The notes: a model not told the origin generated them from the sequence alone. Positions 32,991-44,275 are shown, counted from the first letter of the stretch. The stretch is DNA of 64,000 bases from Globisporangium splendens (GCA_006386115.1 VFIW01000013.1:682001-746000); one strand, 5' to 3'. Program-made: numbers and translations.

Positions 32991-33712
32991 GTGAAGCAAC
33001 CCAAGACAACGGTTTGGCACAAGGTAAAGGTACTTCCGTTTTTGTTAGTTTTTATTGCTCGGACGAGCATTACCATCACTGCAGTAAACGAGGGCATGTG
33101 TGCGGAAATTCGCTGACGAAGACGCCTGCCGTTGTTCTCGATTGGCACGTACTGCTTGTACACCTGCCACGTTGGTTCATGCAGCGCCAACCAGTAGAAC
33201 GTCAGCGTGCATTTACCCTGACAGGCGGAGAAAATCACGGGAATCGTCGCCGGGTATCCCGCAAACTGTGCGCGGCAGTCGTCTCCGTGGAACATGCACT
33301 TGTTGTCGATCCAGACTTCGCATGGGCCGTGGTGAGAGTTGACGAATCCTTGGTGGAACTCGTCGTTGCGAAACTCCATGGCCGCGAGGCGAGACACGTC
33401 GACTGGAGGCACATCGACACGGCTGTTGCCATAGCCAGGAGCCGCAGGATCCAGCAGAGCCTTGAGCGACAAGTACCCAGGAGTGCGAAATCCGGAGGTG
33501 AATTGCTGCGTGTTCTCCTGAGGAGAGTCGTCCCATTTCTTCCCTTGAAAAGCAGGATTGACAGCTGCCGCGAGCGTCGTCACGAAGTATGTCTTGGTGT
33601 ATTCGTTGGCACACGTCGCTATCGGCACGGAGATGTATCCGTGGGCTTCAACTTGGGGAATGCTGGCAGCGAGGACGCCAAACAGGGCGGAAAGTGAGGT
33701 GATGTAGAACAT
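32936..33712 (-). CDS. Secreted lytic polysaccharide monooxygenase, AA17-like
   Basis: The protein opens with a signal peptide (MFYITSLSALFGVLAA...QVEA) followed directly by HGYISVP, so the mature N-terminus is His, the first ligand of a copper histidine brace. A second His occurs in NSHHGPCEVW, and TFYWLAL holds a likely axial aromatic. Several Cys fit disulfides. This matches oomycete AA17 LPMOs, copper enzymes known from Phytophthora that oxidatively cleave pectic homogalacturonan. The catalytic domain ends near WQVYKQYVPIENN; beyond that the frame turns basic, then hydrophobic, and runs into the 3' end of the convergent gene. A one-base frame change near 33130 would give a short Cys-containing tail with stop at 33076-33078, just before a likely poly(A) signal. 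So the C-terminus may be frameshifted or misread. Intronless. Confidence 0.8.
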   Translation of the reverse strand: MFYITSLSALFGVLAASIPQVEAHGYISVPIATCANEYTKTYFVTTLAAAVNPAFQGKKWDDSPQENTQQFTSGFRTPGYLSLKALLDPAAPGYGNSRVDVPPVDVSRLAAMEFRNDEFHQGFVNSHHGPCEVWIDNKCMFHGDDCRAQFAGYPATIPVIFSACQGKCTLTFYWLALHEPTWQVYKQYVPIENNGRRLRQRISAHMPSFTAVMVMLVRAIKTNKNGSTFTLCQTVVLGCFTHVLAVATWSSYCAARHG

Positions 33713-34361
33713 GTTGGTACTGCGAGAATGTTGGCTCTAGTGGTGATGGTGCTTTCGATGAACGCGGTGGATTTTGGAATGAGATCAGTTGAGACTTCTT
33801 GCTGCTATTCGTACTTGCGAGCTGACTGTTCCACTCAACGCACGAAAGAAGAGAAGGCTCTGATGACGTTGTTGGACCATTTGGTTGCAGAAGAGGATGA
33901 TTGAGCACGTATCTCCTGAGCCCAGGCTTCGGATCTCTTCCACGAGAGAGAAAGAAGATAGACTATGCATCGACCTCCACTCGCGCATGCGAAGCGATGG
34001 AAGACTCGGAGTTTTGAGGAGTATGCATTCACAACCCGTTTTAGAGCCTTCGACCTGGCAATTTCGTGTGTGGCCACAGATAGACAATCACACAACCTCA
34101 AGGTCGAGGCTCTGGCTGAAGCTTCCGTGTTGTCACGCGGTACGTGCGTTTTGGCACTGATCGAATGCCGAATTTGCCGCGCGTTTAAGCTCCAAGCAAT
34201 GTCGTCATTGCCCAGTGGGTGGTCTAAAACAAGATCCAAGAAACGGGTGTTGAACCGAGCGGTGGTACCCTGTACCTCGACAAGGATCGGAAAAGGGCAT
34301 CGGACAACAAAGCAGCAGCAGCATCAACCGGTGAACATGACGCAAGTGCAGACAAAAAAAG
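33713..34361. other. Intergenic between divergent AA17 and coiled-coil genes
   Basis: About 650 bp serving as the shared upstream region of two divergent genes. Short frames on both strands overlap one another without family features. No clear initiator motif was found. Confidence 0.5.
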
Positions 34362-36570
34362 ATGAGCACGGACTCGCCGAAGCCGTCGTCGAGGAAGCAG
34401 CAGCAAATAGCGGGTGGAGACGGCGCGTTGGAAAGCATTCAGGTGAGTAGGTGCCGCTTCCGAAATTCGACGTTAAAGTATAAACTATGACTGACGACGG
34501 TGAGCGTCCTTTGCTTGTTTTTGTGGCGTGTAGGACGTGCTTCGGGCTGAGTTTGTAAAGCTTTGGGAAGCGAGTGCAGAGAGAAAGCAGCACGCGAAGC
34601 GCATTGAACAGCGGCTACGAGTATGGGATATGGCTGTTTGTATCGTTTGGAAAAGGGGCAAAAACTGGCAGAATAATCCATTGTGGCATGTGGGGAATAG
34701 GATCTTGAAGCAAATTATGTAGAGGAAGCGGACCGTAAATCCTATCAGCAGCAGCAAGCGCAAGTGGAAGCGGTTGCGCGCACAGTGAACGCGCTCAGCG
34801 AAGAAATGTGTAGCCAGGAGGTCCAGAGATGCGAGTCGGAGTGAGTGAGACTGACAATGAGCGAACTTGGGGTTCGATCCGATGCGGCAGGAAAAGTAGG
34901 ACTAATGAAACCCACTGTCCTTTGGCAGAGCGCAAATCCAGGGATCGTTGGACAAGTTGCAGGAGGAGCTCCACGGTGAACTGGTTGCGCTCGAGTCCAG
35001 ATTCGTATCTCACGCAGATACAATCAAGGATTCGTGCACAACACTGATCACGAACGTAGAGAAACGTTTGAAGCTTCTGGAAGAAGAGCTCAGCATCGTG
35101 AGTGCCTGGAAACGCATTAGTAATGCAATGTTGATAGTGGTTGTCCATGACGAACTTGGCCGTTTGTATTTTTTTGCAGCTTGTTACGGCGATCGACAAA
35201 AAAGCGGACAGTGAGAGCGTGAACAGCGACTTTGTGGCGCACAAGAAAGCCACCGAGGAGGCGATTCACAAACGGGTACATGATATCCCGCTTTTTCTGT
35301 TTGCTTCGCACATTTAGCAGCCACTTGCTAGTATTTTTTTCTGATGAAACTGGTCGGATTTCAGTGCCTAAAAGTTGCATTTGATCAAGAAGTGCTGGTG
35401 ATTCATGAGCTGCTGCGGGATCAACAGAAGACACTTGATACACGACTCGACGATACTCTCACTGAAATGAAGAGCGTCATTGAAACGCAGGCTCAGTCCA
35501 AGCTGGTGAGTGTCTCCGAGCAGCACGACAAAAGATGGCGTGAAACTCAGCAGGATTGTGAACAGCGCCATATTTGGTGGGTCGCAGAGCAGCAGGAGCT
35601 GCTTTCGGTGTCGCAACATGAGCAACTGGCTCACATGGAAGAGAAATTGCAGATCGTTGCCATCAATTTTAACGAAATCGCCGCGACCAACAAAGCGTGG
35701 CTTGCGGAAGTTCGAAAAGAGCTCCATGAGGCTCAGCAGCGCCAGCAGAGCGACCTCTCTCGTGGTCATGAGACAGCAAGACAGCGGATGAAAGAGGAGT
35801 TGGAGCATCAGGTGAGGAGCGCTTTTGTACGGTTTGATCCAATGCGGTGATATTGATTCCCACATCTCTATGCTATGCTATACCTTGTAGATGCTGGCGT
35901 GGACTAAATCTGTACCAACCAATTGGAATGAGTTGCATGCGCAAGTCAAAGCCGCCAAGTCGAAGCTCGAGGTCACCGATCAAGTACAGAGCGACCTCGG
36001 AATACTGAAAACAGCAGCGGAGGACGCCAAGAAGGATGTGGCAACGTCGCTCGATGCTCTCGAGCAGCGCTGGCAGCTCTATTCGGAGGCAAAACTGGAA
36101 GAACCGCATTCGCGAATCTTGAATGAAGTGCAACAACGGCTTGCACTCGTGGACCCAGCAACGAGATCGAAGCAAGAGAGGGTCTCGGTGAAAAACTTGT
36201 GGAACTCGATCAAATGGTCAAACTCGTGGGCAAACAGCTGATTCAAAACACATCCCAACTGCAATTGTTCCGAAAAGAACAGCACGTTCGACGGCAGCTG
36301 GAGATGGCGGAAGAGCTAGCAGTGTATACAAAGGGAAACCTGCTTGGCAGCACCAGTGAGGATCTAAACGAACACGCCCTACAAAGTTCAGACAATGATA
36401 GCAGTAACCATCGCCGTGATGCACCAATAGCCAAAGAAGAAAAAATAGTAGAAGGAGCAGAGCAAATAGAAGAAGGCACGATGCTCGAGCTTCGATCGCA
36501 GCACCAAGATCTAAAGCACGCGGTCCGAGACAAAGTACGCCATTATCGGGAGCTTTTACAACAGGAATAA
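34362..36570 (+). CDS. Multi-exon coiled-coil protein (unknown role, 3' frame switch)
   Basis: Exons by splice signal and phase: 34362-34442, 34534-34620, 34701-34840, 34929-35097, 35180-35275, 35365-35811 and 35891 onward, with introns of about 80-90 nt. The product starts MSTDSPKPSSRKQQQ and is almost wholly predicted coiled coil, rich in Glu, Gln, Lys and Leu, with no membrane segment. In the last exon the frame stops at 36241, but a frame shifted by one base from about 36160 onward reads on as convincing coil (GEKLVELDQMVKLV) to a stop at 36568-36570. Either a sequencing error, a real frameshift or a missed splice is present. The overall look suggests a cytoskeletal or flagellar coil protein, but no family is recognised. 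Confidence 0.65.
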
Positions 36571-36586
36571 AAAAACTGCATCGCTA

Positions 36587-38231
36587 TCACTGGAAAGATG
36601 TCGACAAGCCGTCCTCGTCCAAACCGTTCGACAGAGAGCTGCGCGACGTCGTTGCAGGTGCCGGGGTCAGCGACGGATCCATCACGGCCAACAGTTCCGT
36701 GGTCGACGGAGTGATCTCAAGCCCCAACGACGATTCCACGCGCTCTAATGCGTTCAGTAAAAGCTCTTTCTCCTGTTCATAGGTCATCCCATCTTCACTA
36801 CCGTTCTCCAACTTCGCGATGATCTGTTCGTTCGACGCACGCGACTTGACCGGCTGTGGGAGCTCCAAGACGGTCAGCGTGACGGCAAAGTGGTCCACGA
36901 GTTTCTGTTCGTTCAACAGCGATTGCGACGCGTTCACGATCTCGTTCTTGCGCTGCACCGCCTGCTCGGCTTCCAGAGGCTCAGGCACTTCGCTGATGTC
37001 GATGAACGCTTGCGCAGCGTTCTCCACGATGGCGCTCAGGCGATCGTTCTCGCTCAGCATCGTGCTCTTGCCCAGGACGCCGACACTCACTCGTCCATTG
37101 CTACCCTCGCCACCAAGCGAACCATTGCCGAACAAGTCGACATGCTTCTCTAGTTCCAAAAAGTGTTGCAGCGAGCGATCTTCCAAGATGCCAGGCGTTT
37201 GGAGCAACGAAGCTAGTTGTGATAACCAGTGAGACGATGTTAGTTCTGGAAATTGCCTGATAATGCCAGTGAGACCCCGCTTCATTGCAATCAACCAACT
37301 CACCGAGGTAGTCTTGCAGACTCACTTGACGTTTCGACAAAAAGTTGGGGTCAAATCTAAGTAAAAAGCCAAAAGGATCACGTCAGCATGGCAGCGCCAA
37401 ATTAGGTATCGCCCACTATCTCGCGAGGGTGGAATTTCTCAAAGCTGTAGAGCAGGTATTGTATCCGGGGCGCATATCCCTTCGTGCACCGGCCAGGAGT
37501 GAGCTTAAAGAGAAAGTGATCGATCGAGCGATGCGCGTCGACGTTTCGGAATTCACCAGCAGCTGAGTCAGATAAGATCAAGCGATTTGACATTCATCGC
37601 CACTCGTGCATTTGTTTCTGCTTTTCTACTTTGCGCATGACGACGTCGCAGCAAAGCAAATAACAGTTCAAAGCACACGAACGGCTCCTTTCCTTCGTGT
37701 CAACAGGTTTCTTCGCATCGGGAACTCGACAAAACGCTGCACGCATGCTCACTCAGTCGTTCTCTTTATGACAGCCCACTCCATCGGTCGACACAGGGAT
37801 TGCGCGCGCGCACCCTTAATACAGGGTACATCCTCCAAATGCGTTCCTCGTCATCATCGAAGTTCCTCCCCTTACAACTCATTGTTCCTCATCAAACGTA
37901 TCCAAATCGAGACAGTACCTGCCAAACCACTGCTTCTCTGGCAATCGCGCCTCGATGAGGTCGCCAAACTGTCGCACAAGACGCGAGTGGAGCTGATCAA
38001 AGTCGCTGAAACGGCGCGAGATCAGCCACAGATCGCCATTACACGAGATCTACACACAAAGGCATCAAGAATGCGGGTGTGAGTTCCCGTACATAGCGTT
38101 CGCCAGACGCAACGCCACGCGTCCAAACTTCCACAGAGCGTGTAGGACACGTATGGTACCTGAACGATGAACTCGGTGTGGTCGCCGACGGACTCGTAGC
38201 CTGTAATGAGCGCGCTGACGTTGAGCATCAT
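36587..38231 (-). CDS. PX-domain protein, sorting-nexin-like
   Basis: Four exons on the minus strand join in phase: 38231-38160, 38049-37919, 37356-37304 and 37245-36587, giving 304 residues. The first three encode a phox-homology domain: a strand ending DHTEFIVQ, the phosphoinositide-binding RRFSDFDQLH motif, the PEKQWFG loop and SKRQVSLQDYLELT. PX domains bind PI3P and recruit proteins to endosomes. The C-terminal part is acidic and helical with no BAR or kinase signature recognised. The third intron boundary is unusual only in length (about 560 nt), longer than the others in this window. The 3' end lies 17 bp from the end of the convergent coiled-coil gene. Confidence 0.8.
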
Positions 38232-38660
38232 CTGGCGTCGCTTGTTTCTTCCCCCTCGCTTCTCGTTTGGCTCGAAAGTATAACAGAGCAGCAGGTTGTT
38301 TCTTTTTCTTGCGGTGGCGCGGAAAGTTCGCTCTTGATGGATGATGCGAACTTACCACGGCAACTGATTGCACAACTCGGCGTAATATACATGGTAATTT
38401 ATTGCAACGGGAAAGCTACGAGTGTAGATTACAGCACGAAAATAAACAGGGGTCGGAGCGAAAGCATCCATTCACAAAAGAAAAGGTTAGGGTGAATACT
38501 ATCTTGACATTTGTATACTTAACATAACCTCAATGGCGCCGACCTCAATTTGCTACTTGCTGCGGGGCGCTATGACTTCCTCTGTGCGATTTCGCTGCAT
38601 TTATTTGAATCACGGGTGCAGAAATACACACACACAAGGAAGCAGCTTCTGCTTTTTAAA

Positions 38661-38687
38661 GTAACATTTTCACCATGAAAATGTTAC
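38661..38687. repeat. Inverted repeat, 11-bp arms
   Basis: Perfect arms gtaacattttc and gaaaatgttac with a 5-bp loop. It may be a transposon terminal sequence or a simple hairpin; no partner copy was found in the window. Confidence 0.6.
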
Positions 38688-39001
38688 ATGGCCAATCAAA
38701 AGCGAGCGATATCGTTGACAAGTGCACGTCAGAGTGACATTCTGGGAAGAAGAAGAAAACACAACCACTCACAACAAAGTGTTTGTCTGGCCCACAATGC
38801 AAAAAAAAAGGTAGTGCGCAGTTTCATAACACATTTCGAGCGGAAGATGACACATCTAAGCGACGATGTCGGCGATTTGGTGGTCAATGCAATCGACACT
38901 TGTCGCGGGTGCCTGACCTCGCATGCAAGGCACGAGCGTAGGATCGGCATGTGCCTGATCTCGCACGTGCCAAGAGTGCGGAGAGTCGAGGCATGTGTAA
39001 C

Positions 39002-39035
39002 GAGTGTCTGACCTCGGACTCGAGGTCAGACACTC
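39002..39035. repeat. Inverted repeat, 15-bp perfect arms
   Basis: Arms gagtgtctgacctcg and cgaggtcagacactc with the 4-base loop gact. Related words (gtgcctgacctcgcatg, gtgcctgatctcgcac) recur just upstream at about 38908-38970, giving a small cluster of similar hairpin-prone units. Confidence 0.7.
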
Positions 39036-39229
39036 TTCTGCAAATAAGTCTAAAGTGTACATTTAGAGGTAACGAATCAGATAAAAATACAGTTGCAGGT
39101 AGGACTCCTGGACAAGAAGAAAAGTCGTAATCAGTTGAAGAAAAGGATAGGCATGCACACAAGGAGGCTTAAATGTAGTGTTAGCGAACTAATCCTCCAT
39201 TCAATACACTTTTCAATTTGCCATCAAGT

Positions 39230-39900
39230 TGTGTAATGGGCTATGGCTGTCATTACATGCAAGGTGGCTCTGTGTGTGTCACACACCACCTTGTGGAAGT
39301 GCATTGTGGGTGCGAAGATATTGGGTGAAGCACATAAAAGTGATCCCCACATGCACGTGTGACGTCATTCGATGACGTCACGAGTGTTCTCTCTGCTGAT
39401 CAGTGCAGAATGTTGTTCTCAAGTACTAATCAGTACAGAGTGATGGCATCCATGTACTAATCAAGTACTGAGTGATGGTTCCTGCTTGGGAAACTGGACT
39501 GGCGACGAGACCGACGTGTCTCTGCCACCTGAGTGAGTGGCGCGAGCCAAACACATTGCAGGGATTGTATACAAGACTTGAAGTTCAAACTTCTAGAAGA
39601 TCCCGTAGGTTCAACCTCAGTGTACCCAAGATTTTATATATCAGATTCATAGGTTTTATTGTGTATGTTTAGGATTTAGTTGTAAAACCTGTAGGAGCCC
39701 TTGGGGTTCATTTGTAAGTAGCGACAGGAACCATAACCACATTTCAATTCAGTTGCAAAACTTCCTCCAAGCCCTCAAGTCTTCTTCCTCCCTCCAAGTC
39801 GGGAGAATCGCTTCCTCTGGCACAAGGGTGCGTGCCGTTTGAGGGACTGTTTGGAACAGCGCCCTCTTATAATTCGTAAGCCTCGCGGCTCTGTTTTTTG
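39230..39900. repeat. Repeat-like block, possibly LTR-type promoter sequence
   Basis: It begins near tgtgtaatgggctatgg and contains an inverted repeat (aaggtgg...ccacctt), a cacataaaag TATA-like box, a perfect tgacgtcat-tcg-atgacgtca palindrome (39360-39380) and a duplicated tactaatcaagtac/gagtgatgg word at about 39425-39478. The composition recalls a solo LTR, but I could not define the ends or a target-site duplication. Confidence 0.3.
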
Positions 39901-40501
39901 GGAATTGGTGTTGCATCCAGAGACTTCAGGTCGTTACGCAATCCCAATAGCGAGCATCAATACGAAACGGTAGTAACCAAAATTGCCTTCACATCAAAAG
40001 ATGAGTACCTTCAATCAGCTGAAAAATTTCTTTCGCCTTCCTTTGTCTTCGATGGGCGAGGATCTTGGTCCGGTTACGGGTGTACGAGTCGCGGTTGATG
40101 TTGCTTCTCGTCTTGGCGACTTTCGGCTTTCCGCACCTCTTGCGACGCTTTGCAAGATTAGAGCGGGAACAGTTGCGCTCGCAACCGTCGCAAGCCACCC
40201 TCGTGCCACTCATGTTTGTTCTTTGTGATGTGTGTGGTCTCGGTGGTTATTTTATGAATGCCTGCGAGTGTATGACAATGATCACATTTCTTTAGCAACC
40301 GCACCTACTGCGTACTTAAGCAAAGCGTTGGTGATTGGCTGTTAGTTGTGCTGTTTGAGGTTGCATGATTGTTGCATCAGGAAAAGAACGCAACTTCAAA
40401 GTGGGAAAAGCGCCGTATCCGCACAAGATCCAAGTAGACGACAAGTGCGCCGAAGAAGACGACGGCGAGGAGCGAGCCAAGAGAGGAAAAGAAGAAGAGC
40501 G

Positions 40502-41683
40502 ATGGAGCAAAGACCGGTTGTGGCGGTGGACGTCGACCACACGCTCGCGAAGCTCCTGGAGAGCGCGCTCGAGTGGCACAACGCGGAAAAGGGGACAAAG
40601 GTACGCTTGTCTTTCTTTGACGGTGCGCTGTTGTCTGCGAGTCCAGCGTGATTAGGAAGCACTGCGTTTGATACTGCAACTACCTGATTTTCATGCTAAA
40701 ATAGTCGTTACTTGCGCTTCTCACGTTGATTTGACGATGTGCGTTTGTATAGTTGTCAGTGCAGGATGTGAAGAGTTCGAATTGGCCGAGTGTGTGGGGA
40801 GGCTCCGAGCAGGAAACGGATGAAAAGTTGTTGGATTTCTACCATTCGACCGCTTTCAACTCCAAAGTGGATGCGGTTGCCGGCGCCAATGAAACACTGA
40901 AGCCTCTGCGCAAGTATTTCTCGTTTGTGGCTGTCACGGACCGTCCGCGCATTGTCGAGAAGCAGACTCGCGAGTGGCTCGATGCGCACTTTTCCGGTGT
41001 GTTTGATAAACTCGTGTTTGTGGACGACGACAAGAACATCGATGACGTGATCCGCCACAAGAAGGACATCTATGAGGACGTGAAGTCCAAGGTCGTGATT
41101 GGATCCGACCCAAGTATCACCCCGAAGGCCGCTGAAGACGTGGACTATGCTGTCCTAGTGGGCTCGGTGCCGTGGGCGAAAGCTGGCAATGCGTTTGAGA
41201 AGCTTCTTGTAGCTGAAGATTGGTCCAAGGCAAAGGATGAACTGCAGAAAATCATCAAAGACCTCGACTTGAAGCCTGTCGAAAAGGTGCACGCTGGTCC
41301 GAAACTTGCGCGGTTCACTGACGATCTGGTCGCGGTCTCCACAAGAAAACCCGCAGGTTTGTTGCCATCATTCTTTCACCATACGAAACACTATGCATGG
41401 TAATGACTAACTTTGTTCGCGTGCTTTGCACTCCCGTGGAACAGCGTTTTATGCGAATATTATCAACTCGAAGTTCACGTCTCAAAAGCAGGAGACGATT
41501 CGCCTGCAGGCGTCGGAAGCAGCGATTACGACGGCGATTCAGGCTGCCGAGATGCTTCGTATCCAGAAGAACGCGACGATCACGAAGATCTCGACGCGGT
41601 ACGTGTTCCGACGCGCGAAAGGGAATGGCGGACACCGCGTGCCCAAGCTCGAGCTCATCTTGCAGCGCATCCCCAGAGAATGA
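40502..41683 (+). CDS. HAD-like phosphatase domain fused to Alba-like domain
   Basis: Exons 40502-40600, 40753-41356 and 41445-41683 join in phase to 313 residues. The N-terminal part is HAD-like: MEQRPVVAVDVDHTL carries the DxDxT nucleophile motif, FVAVTDRP fits motif II, and KLVFVDDDKN is followed by KVVIGSDP. This resembles bacterial-type 5'(3')-nucleotidases. The last exon encodes an Alba-like module (FYANIINSKF, then SEAAITTAIQAAEML and TITKISTRYVF); Alba domains bind RNA or DNA. The splice between them (GCA G / CG TTT) is clean, so the fusion is supported by phase. Substrate unknown. The alternative is that the last exon belongs to a separate gene with an unseen start. Confidence 0.7.
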
Positions 41684-41878
41684 CCTGGTGCTGATGAAGA
41701 AAATGCTCGACGTGCACATAGGAGAGAGAAAGAGGACGACAAACGTGTGGCGCTCTTCAGTTCTCGTCCCAATTAGTTGCGTTTGATAAGTAGTGCCATG
41801 TGAATACGACAGCAATCCAATCAAACGCGTTTGTCTATTGATGTGTTGACGAAGCGGCATCTCTCCTGTAGGCACAAA

Positions 41879-42201
41879 TTATCGCTGCTCCGACGACTCT
41901 TGCTCCGACTGCATTTGCAGATATTCTCTTCGCTCCTCGGCGCGCTGCTGACGGCGTTCGGCTTCGTTCACAGTCACAATGTCATCTGAAATTCACATCA
42001 TATTCACATGCGTGGCACCAACACAAAGAACGAAACAAAGTGAGCAACGGCTTCTTCACCACAACACGAGCGAAGAAACGAGCACGTACAGAAGCCCGTG
42101 TTGACCATGAACGCCTCCATGGCCATGCCCGTGACGAAGCAGAGCGGCACGATCTTCTTGAGGATCGGCTTGAGCGGCACGCTTCCCACCTGGGGCTTCA
42201 T
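41879..42201 (-). CDS. Small single-TM protein, UQCC5/SMIM4-like
   Basis: Two exons, 42201-42090 and 41985-41879, join in phase to 72 residues. The N-terminal half has a basic segment (PLKPILKK) then a membrane span (IVPLCFVTGMAMEAFMV); the splice creates GFYDIVTVNEAERRQQRAEERREY. The pattern 'PFxFVxGxxMExxM...FYDxV...A..RQ.RR' is that of SMIM4/UQCC5, a mitochondrial inner-membrane factor for assembly of respiratory complex III. Size and layout agree with the family. It is divergent from the SET-domain gene, with about 180 bp between starts. Too short and too split to be found as one reading frame. Confidence 0.72.
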
Positions 42202-42382
42202 TTTGGTCGTCGTCGTCTTTGTCGCTGTGCAGCTCTCTCATCAGGGCACCACAAAGGACATAACCCTGAATTGATGTGCGCCACGTCACCTCAGGCACAT
42301 AAAACCAATTCAAAAATGAATTGCGTCATACGATCTGACTGGTTTAACACGACTAAGGGACACATGCACGACAAAAACAGCA

Positions 42383-43309
42383 ATGGTCGGTGGAGGCGAC
42401 TGCCGCGGGCACCGCTGCGTGGACCGAGACGAGTGCCACGTCTACGATGAGCTCACGAAGAAGACGACGCTGGCGCACGACAGCAGCGTCTGCAGGTCTG
42501 TCGAAGCAGACGAGCAGTGCACCTTCCAGTACAAGGACAAGAGCGGACAGCTGTTGCTCATCAGGTAAATGCAATGGCTGCTTTCGTGCATGTCGGGGAA
42601 TTTCCGTTACGGCTTTATTAATACTAGGCTCTGCTTTGCTGCATGACATAGCACGGATGAAGCGCAGGAGCTGATGGGGTGCACGTTCACTAGCAAGCTG
42701 CTCTTTCAGCGCACGTCGTTGCTGCGGAACTACGCGTTTTGGGGGTTCGCGGACTGCGAGGTTGACGGCTTCCACCACATCGCAGTGCAATCAATCAAAT
42801 CAAGTGAGATTTCCCCCAAAGTCGCGATTGGCCATGTTGCGTCCCTCGCGGAGGTCGAAGACAATCCACTGGGGCTCTTTGCCATTGAGGACATTGCTGA
42901 TCTGACGTTTCTGGGTGAGTACACGGGCGTGCTGCAGGTCCACAACGAAGGCGTGAACCGTTTTGACCCGTACGGAGTGTCGTACCCGTCCGTGTATGAG
43001 TCTGGGGACCTCTACGTGAGCGCTTCCGAGTACGGGAATGTCATCCGCTGCATCAACCACAGCTATTCCCCGAATGCTCGTTTCGTCCCGATGATCCAAG
43101 GCGGCATTCTCCACATCTTCTGCGTACGTACTGCTTGCTTGCAATTGGATCATTTGTTTTTCTTCTTGCTTTTGTAAAGCTGACGCTTGTGCGTTTCTTT
43201 GTTTGACTGTTAGTTTACGATCAAGAACATCAAGGCGGGCGAACAGATCTTTGTAAATTATGGGACGGCGTACTGGAAATCGACGGGTTTCGAGCCGATC
43301 ACTGTTTAG
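42383..43309 (+). CDS. SET-domain protein, putative lysine methyltransferase
   Basis: Exons 42383-42564, 42652-43123 and 43214-43309 join to 249 residues. The SET core is clear: GLFAIEDI, FLGEYTG, EYGNVIRCINHSYSPNAR (the NHS-x-x-PN SAM-binding knot) and, after the last splice, GEQIFVNYGTAYW. No pre-SET zinc cluster is seen; the N-terminal 60 residues are Cys-containing and unassigned. SET enzymes methylate lysines of histones or other proteins; the target cannot be told. The ATG at 42383 is the first in frame. Confidence 0.85.
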
Positions 43310-43446
43310 ACGCTAGCGAGTTGGTTTCAGATGGTCGTGATTTTTTTCTTTATTGAATGACATAGAGCAAGTATAGAGAACTGCACAATACGATTGATCT
43401 GTTACGGGGATTGGGCACGATCAAATGCAACCTGCATGTGCACCAA

Positions 43447-44145
43447 TTATTCTTCGACCTCCACGATGGCTTCAATTTCAACGGCGACGTTCAATGGGAG
43501 CGCGTTGGTTCCGACGGCCGAGCGAGCGTGGATCCCCTTGTCGCCGAAGACCTTGCCGATAGTGTCCGAAGCGCCGTTGATGACTCCAGGTTGGCCAGTG
43601 AATCCGTCAACGCAGTTGACAAAGCCCACGAGCTTCACAATGCGCTTGACCTTGTCGAGATCGCCCAGTTCGTCTGTCCCGTCACCAAGCAAATACAATA
43701 GTGTTACCACCACGCACAACAACAATCCTCAATATCACACAGCAGGACTTACGCTTCAAGGTGGCCATGAGACTCAGTGCGACGTGATGCGCAGCGTCGT
43801 AGCCATCTTCAGGGGTCAGGTCCTTGCCGATCTTTCCGACAATCAGATCTCCACCGGTTGGCTGTGGCAAGTGACCAGCTGCAAACAGAGCGACATCAAT
43901 GCAACACACACCCATTTGCTTATTAGACCATGACAGCCATTGTATGCGCAAACGCGGGAGGATCCAAACGTACCCGTGAAGATGTAGTTGCCTGTACGCA
44001 CAGCTGTGCGGTAGTTGCCCTTTGGCTCGGCGACCTGCGGCAGCACGTAGCCGAGTTCCGCGAGGCGGCGCTCAATGTGCACGTGGCGCACGGCAGTAGC
44101 CGACTGGCGGGGCTTCAGCAAGCGAACGAGCGGCGTCATGACCAT
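43447..44145 (-). CDS. RidA/YjgF/UK114-family protein
   Basis: Exons 44145-43974, 43878-43753 and 43673-43447 join to 174 residues. The first splice rebuilds YIFTAGHLPQP, and the C-terminal GIHARSAVGTNALPLNVAVEIE carries the conserved Arg that binds carboxylates in deaminase-type members. RidA proteins hydrolyse reactive enamines/imines made by PLP enzymes. The Arg-rich N-terminus (LVRLLKPRQSATAVRHVH) could be a mitochondrial presequence, or simply an extension. Start chosen at the ATG at 44145, 29 nt downstream of an oomycete initiator. Convergent with the SET gene. Confidence 0.88.
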
Positions 44146-44173
44146 GGTGAATGAATGAGGGAATGTCTCTGGC

Positions 44174-44191
44174 GCAAATCTGCAAGTGAGC
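44174..44191 (-). promoter_or_regulatory. Oomycete Inr + FPR core promoter of the RidA gene
   Basis: On the minus strand gctcacttgcagatttgc matches the GCTCA-type initiator followed by the FPR, ending about 29 nt before the ATG. Confidence 0.75.
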
Positions 44192-44275
44192 AGCGCTCCG
44201 ATCCAATGAGAAGCCAAGACCCGCAAGCTCAACTTGAACCACCTCCAAGCAGATGATTAGATGAGCTCCAAATAA

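Larger units (their letters stand above)
38232..40501. other. Long gene-poor intergenic region
   Basis: About 2.27 kb with no gene recognised. It contains several hairpin-forming inverted repeats (listed separately), a repeat-like block at about 39230-39900 and short unconnected frames. It separates the accessory half from the housekeeping half. Confidence 0.55.
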
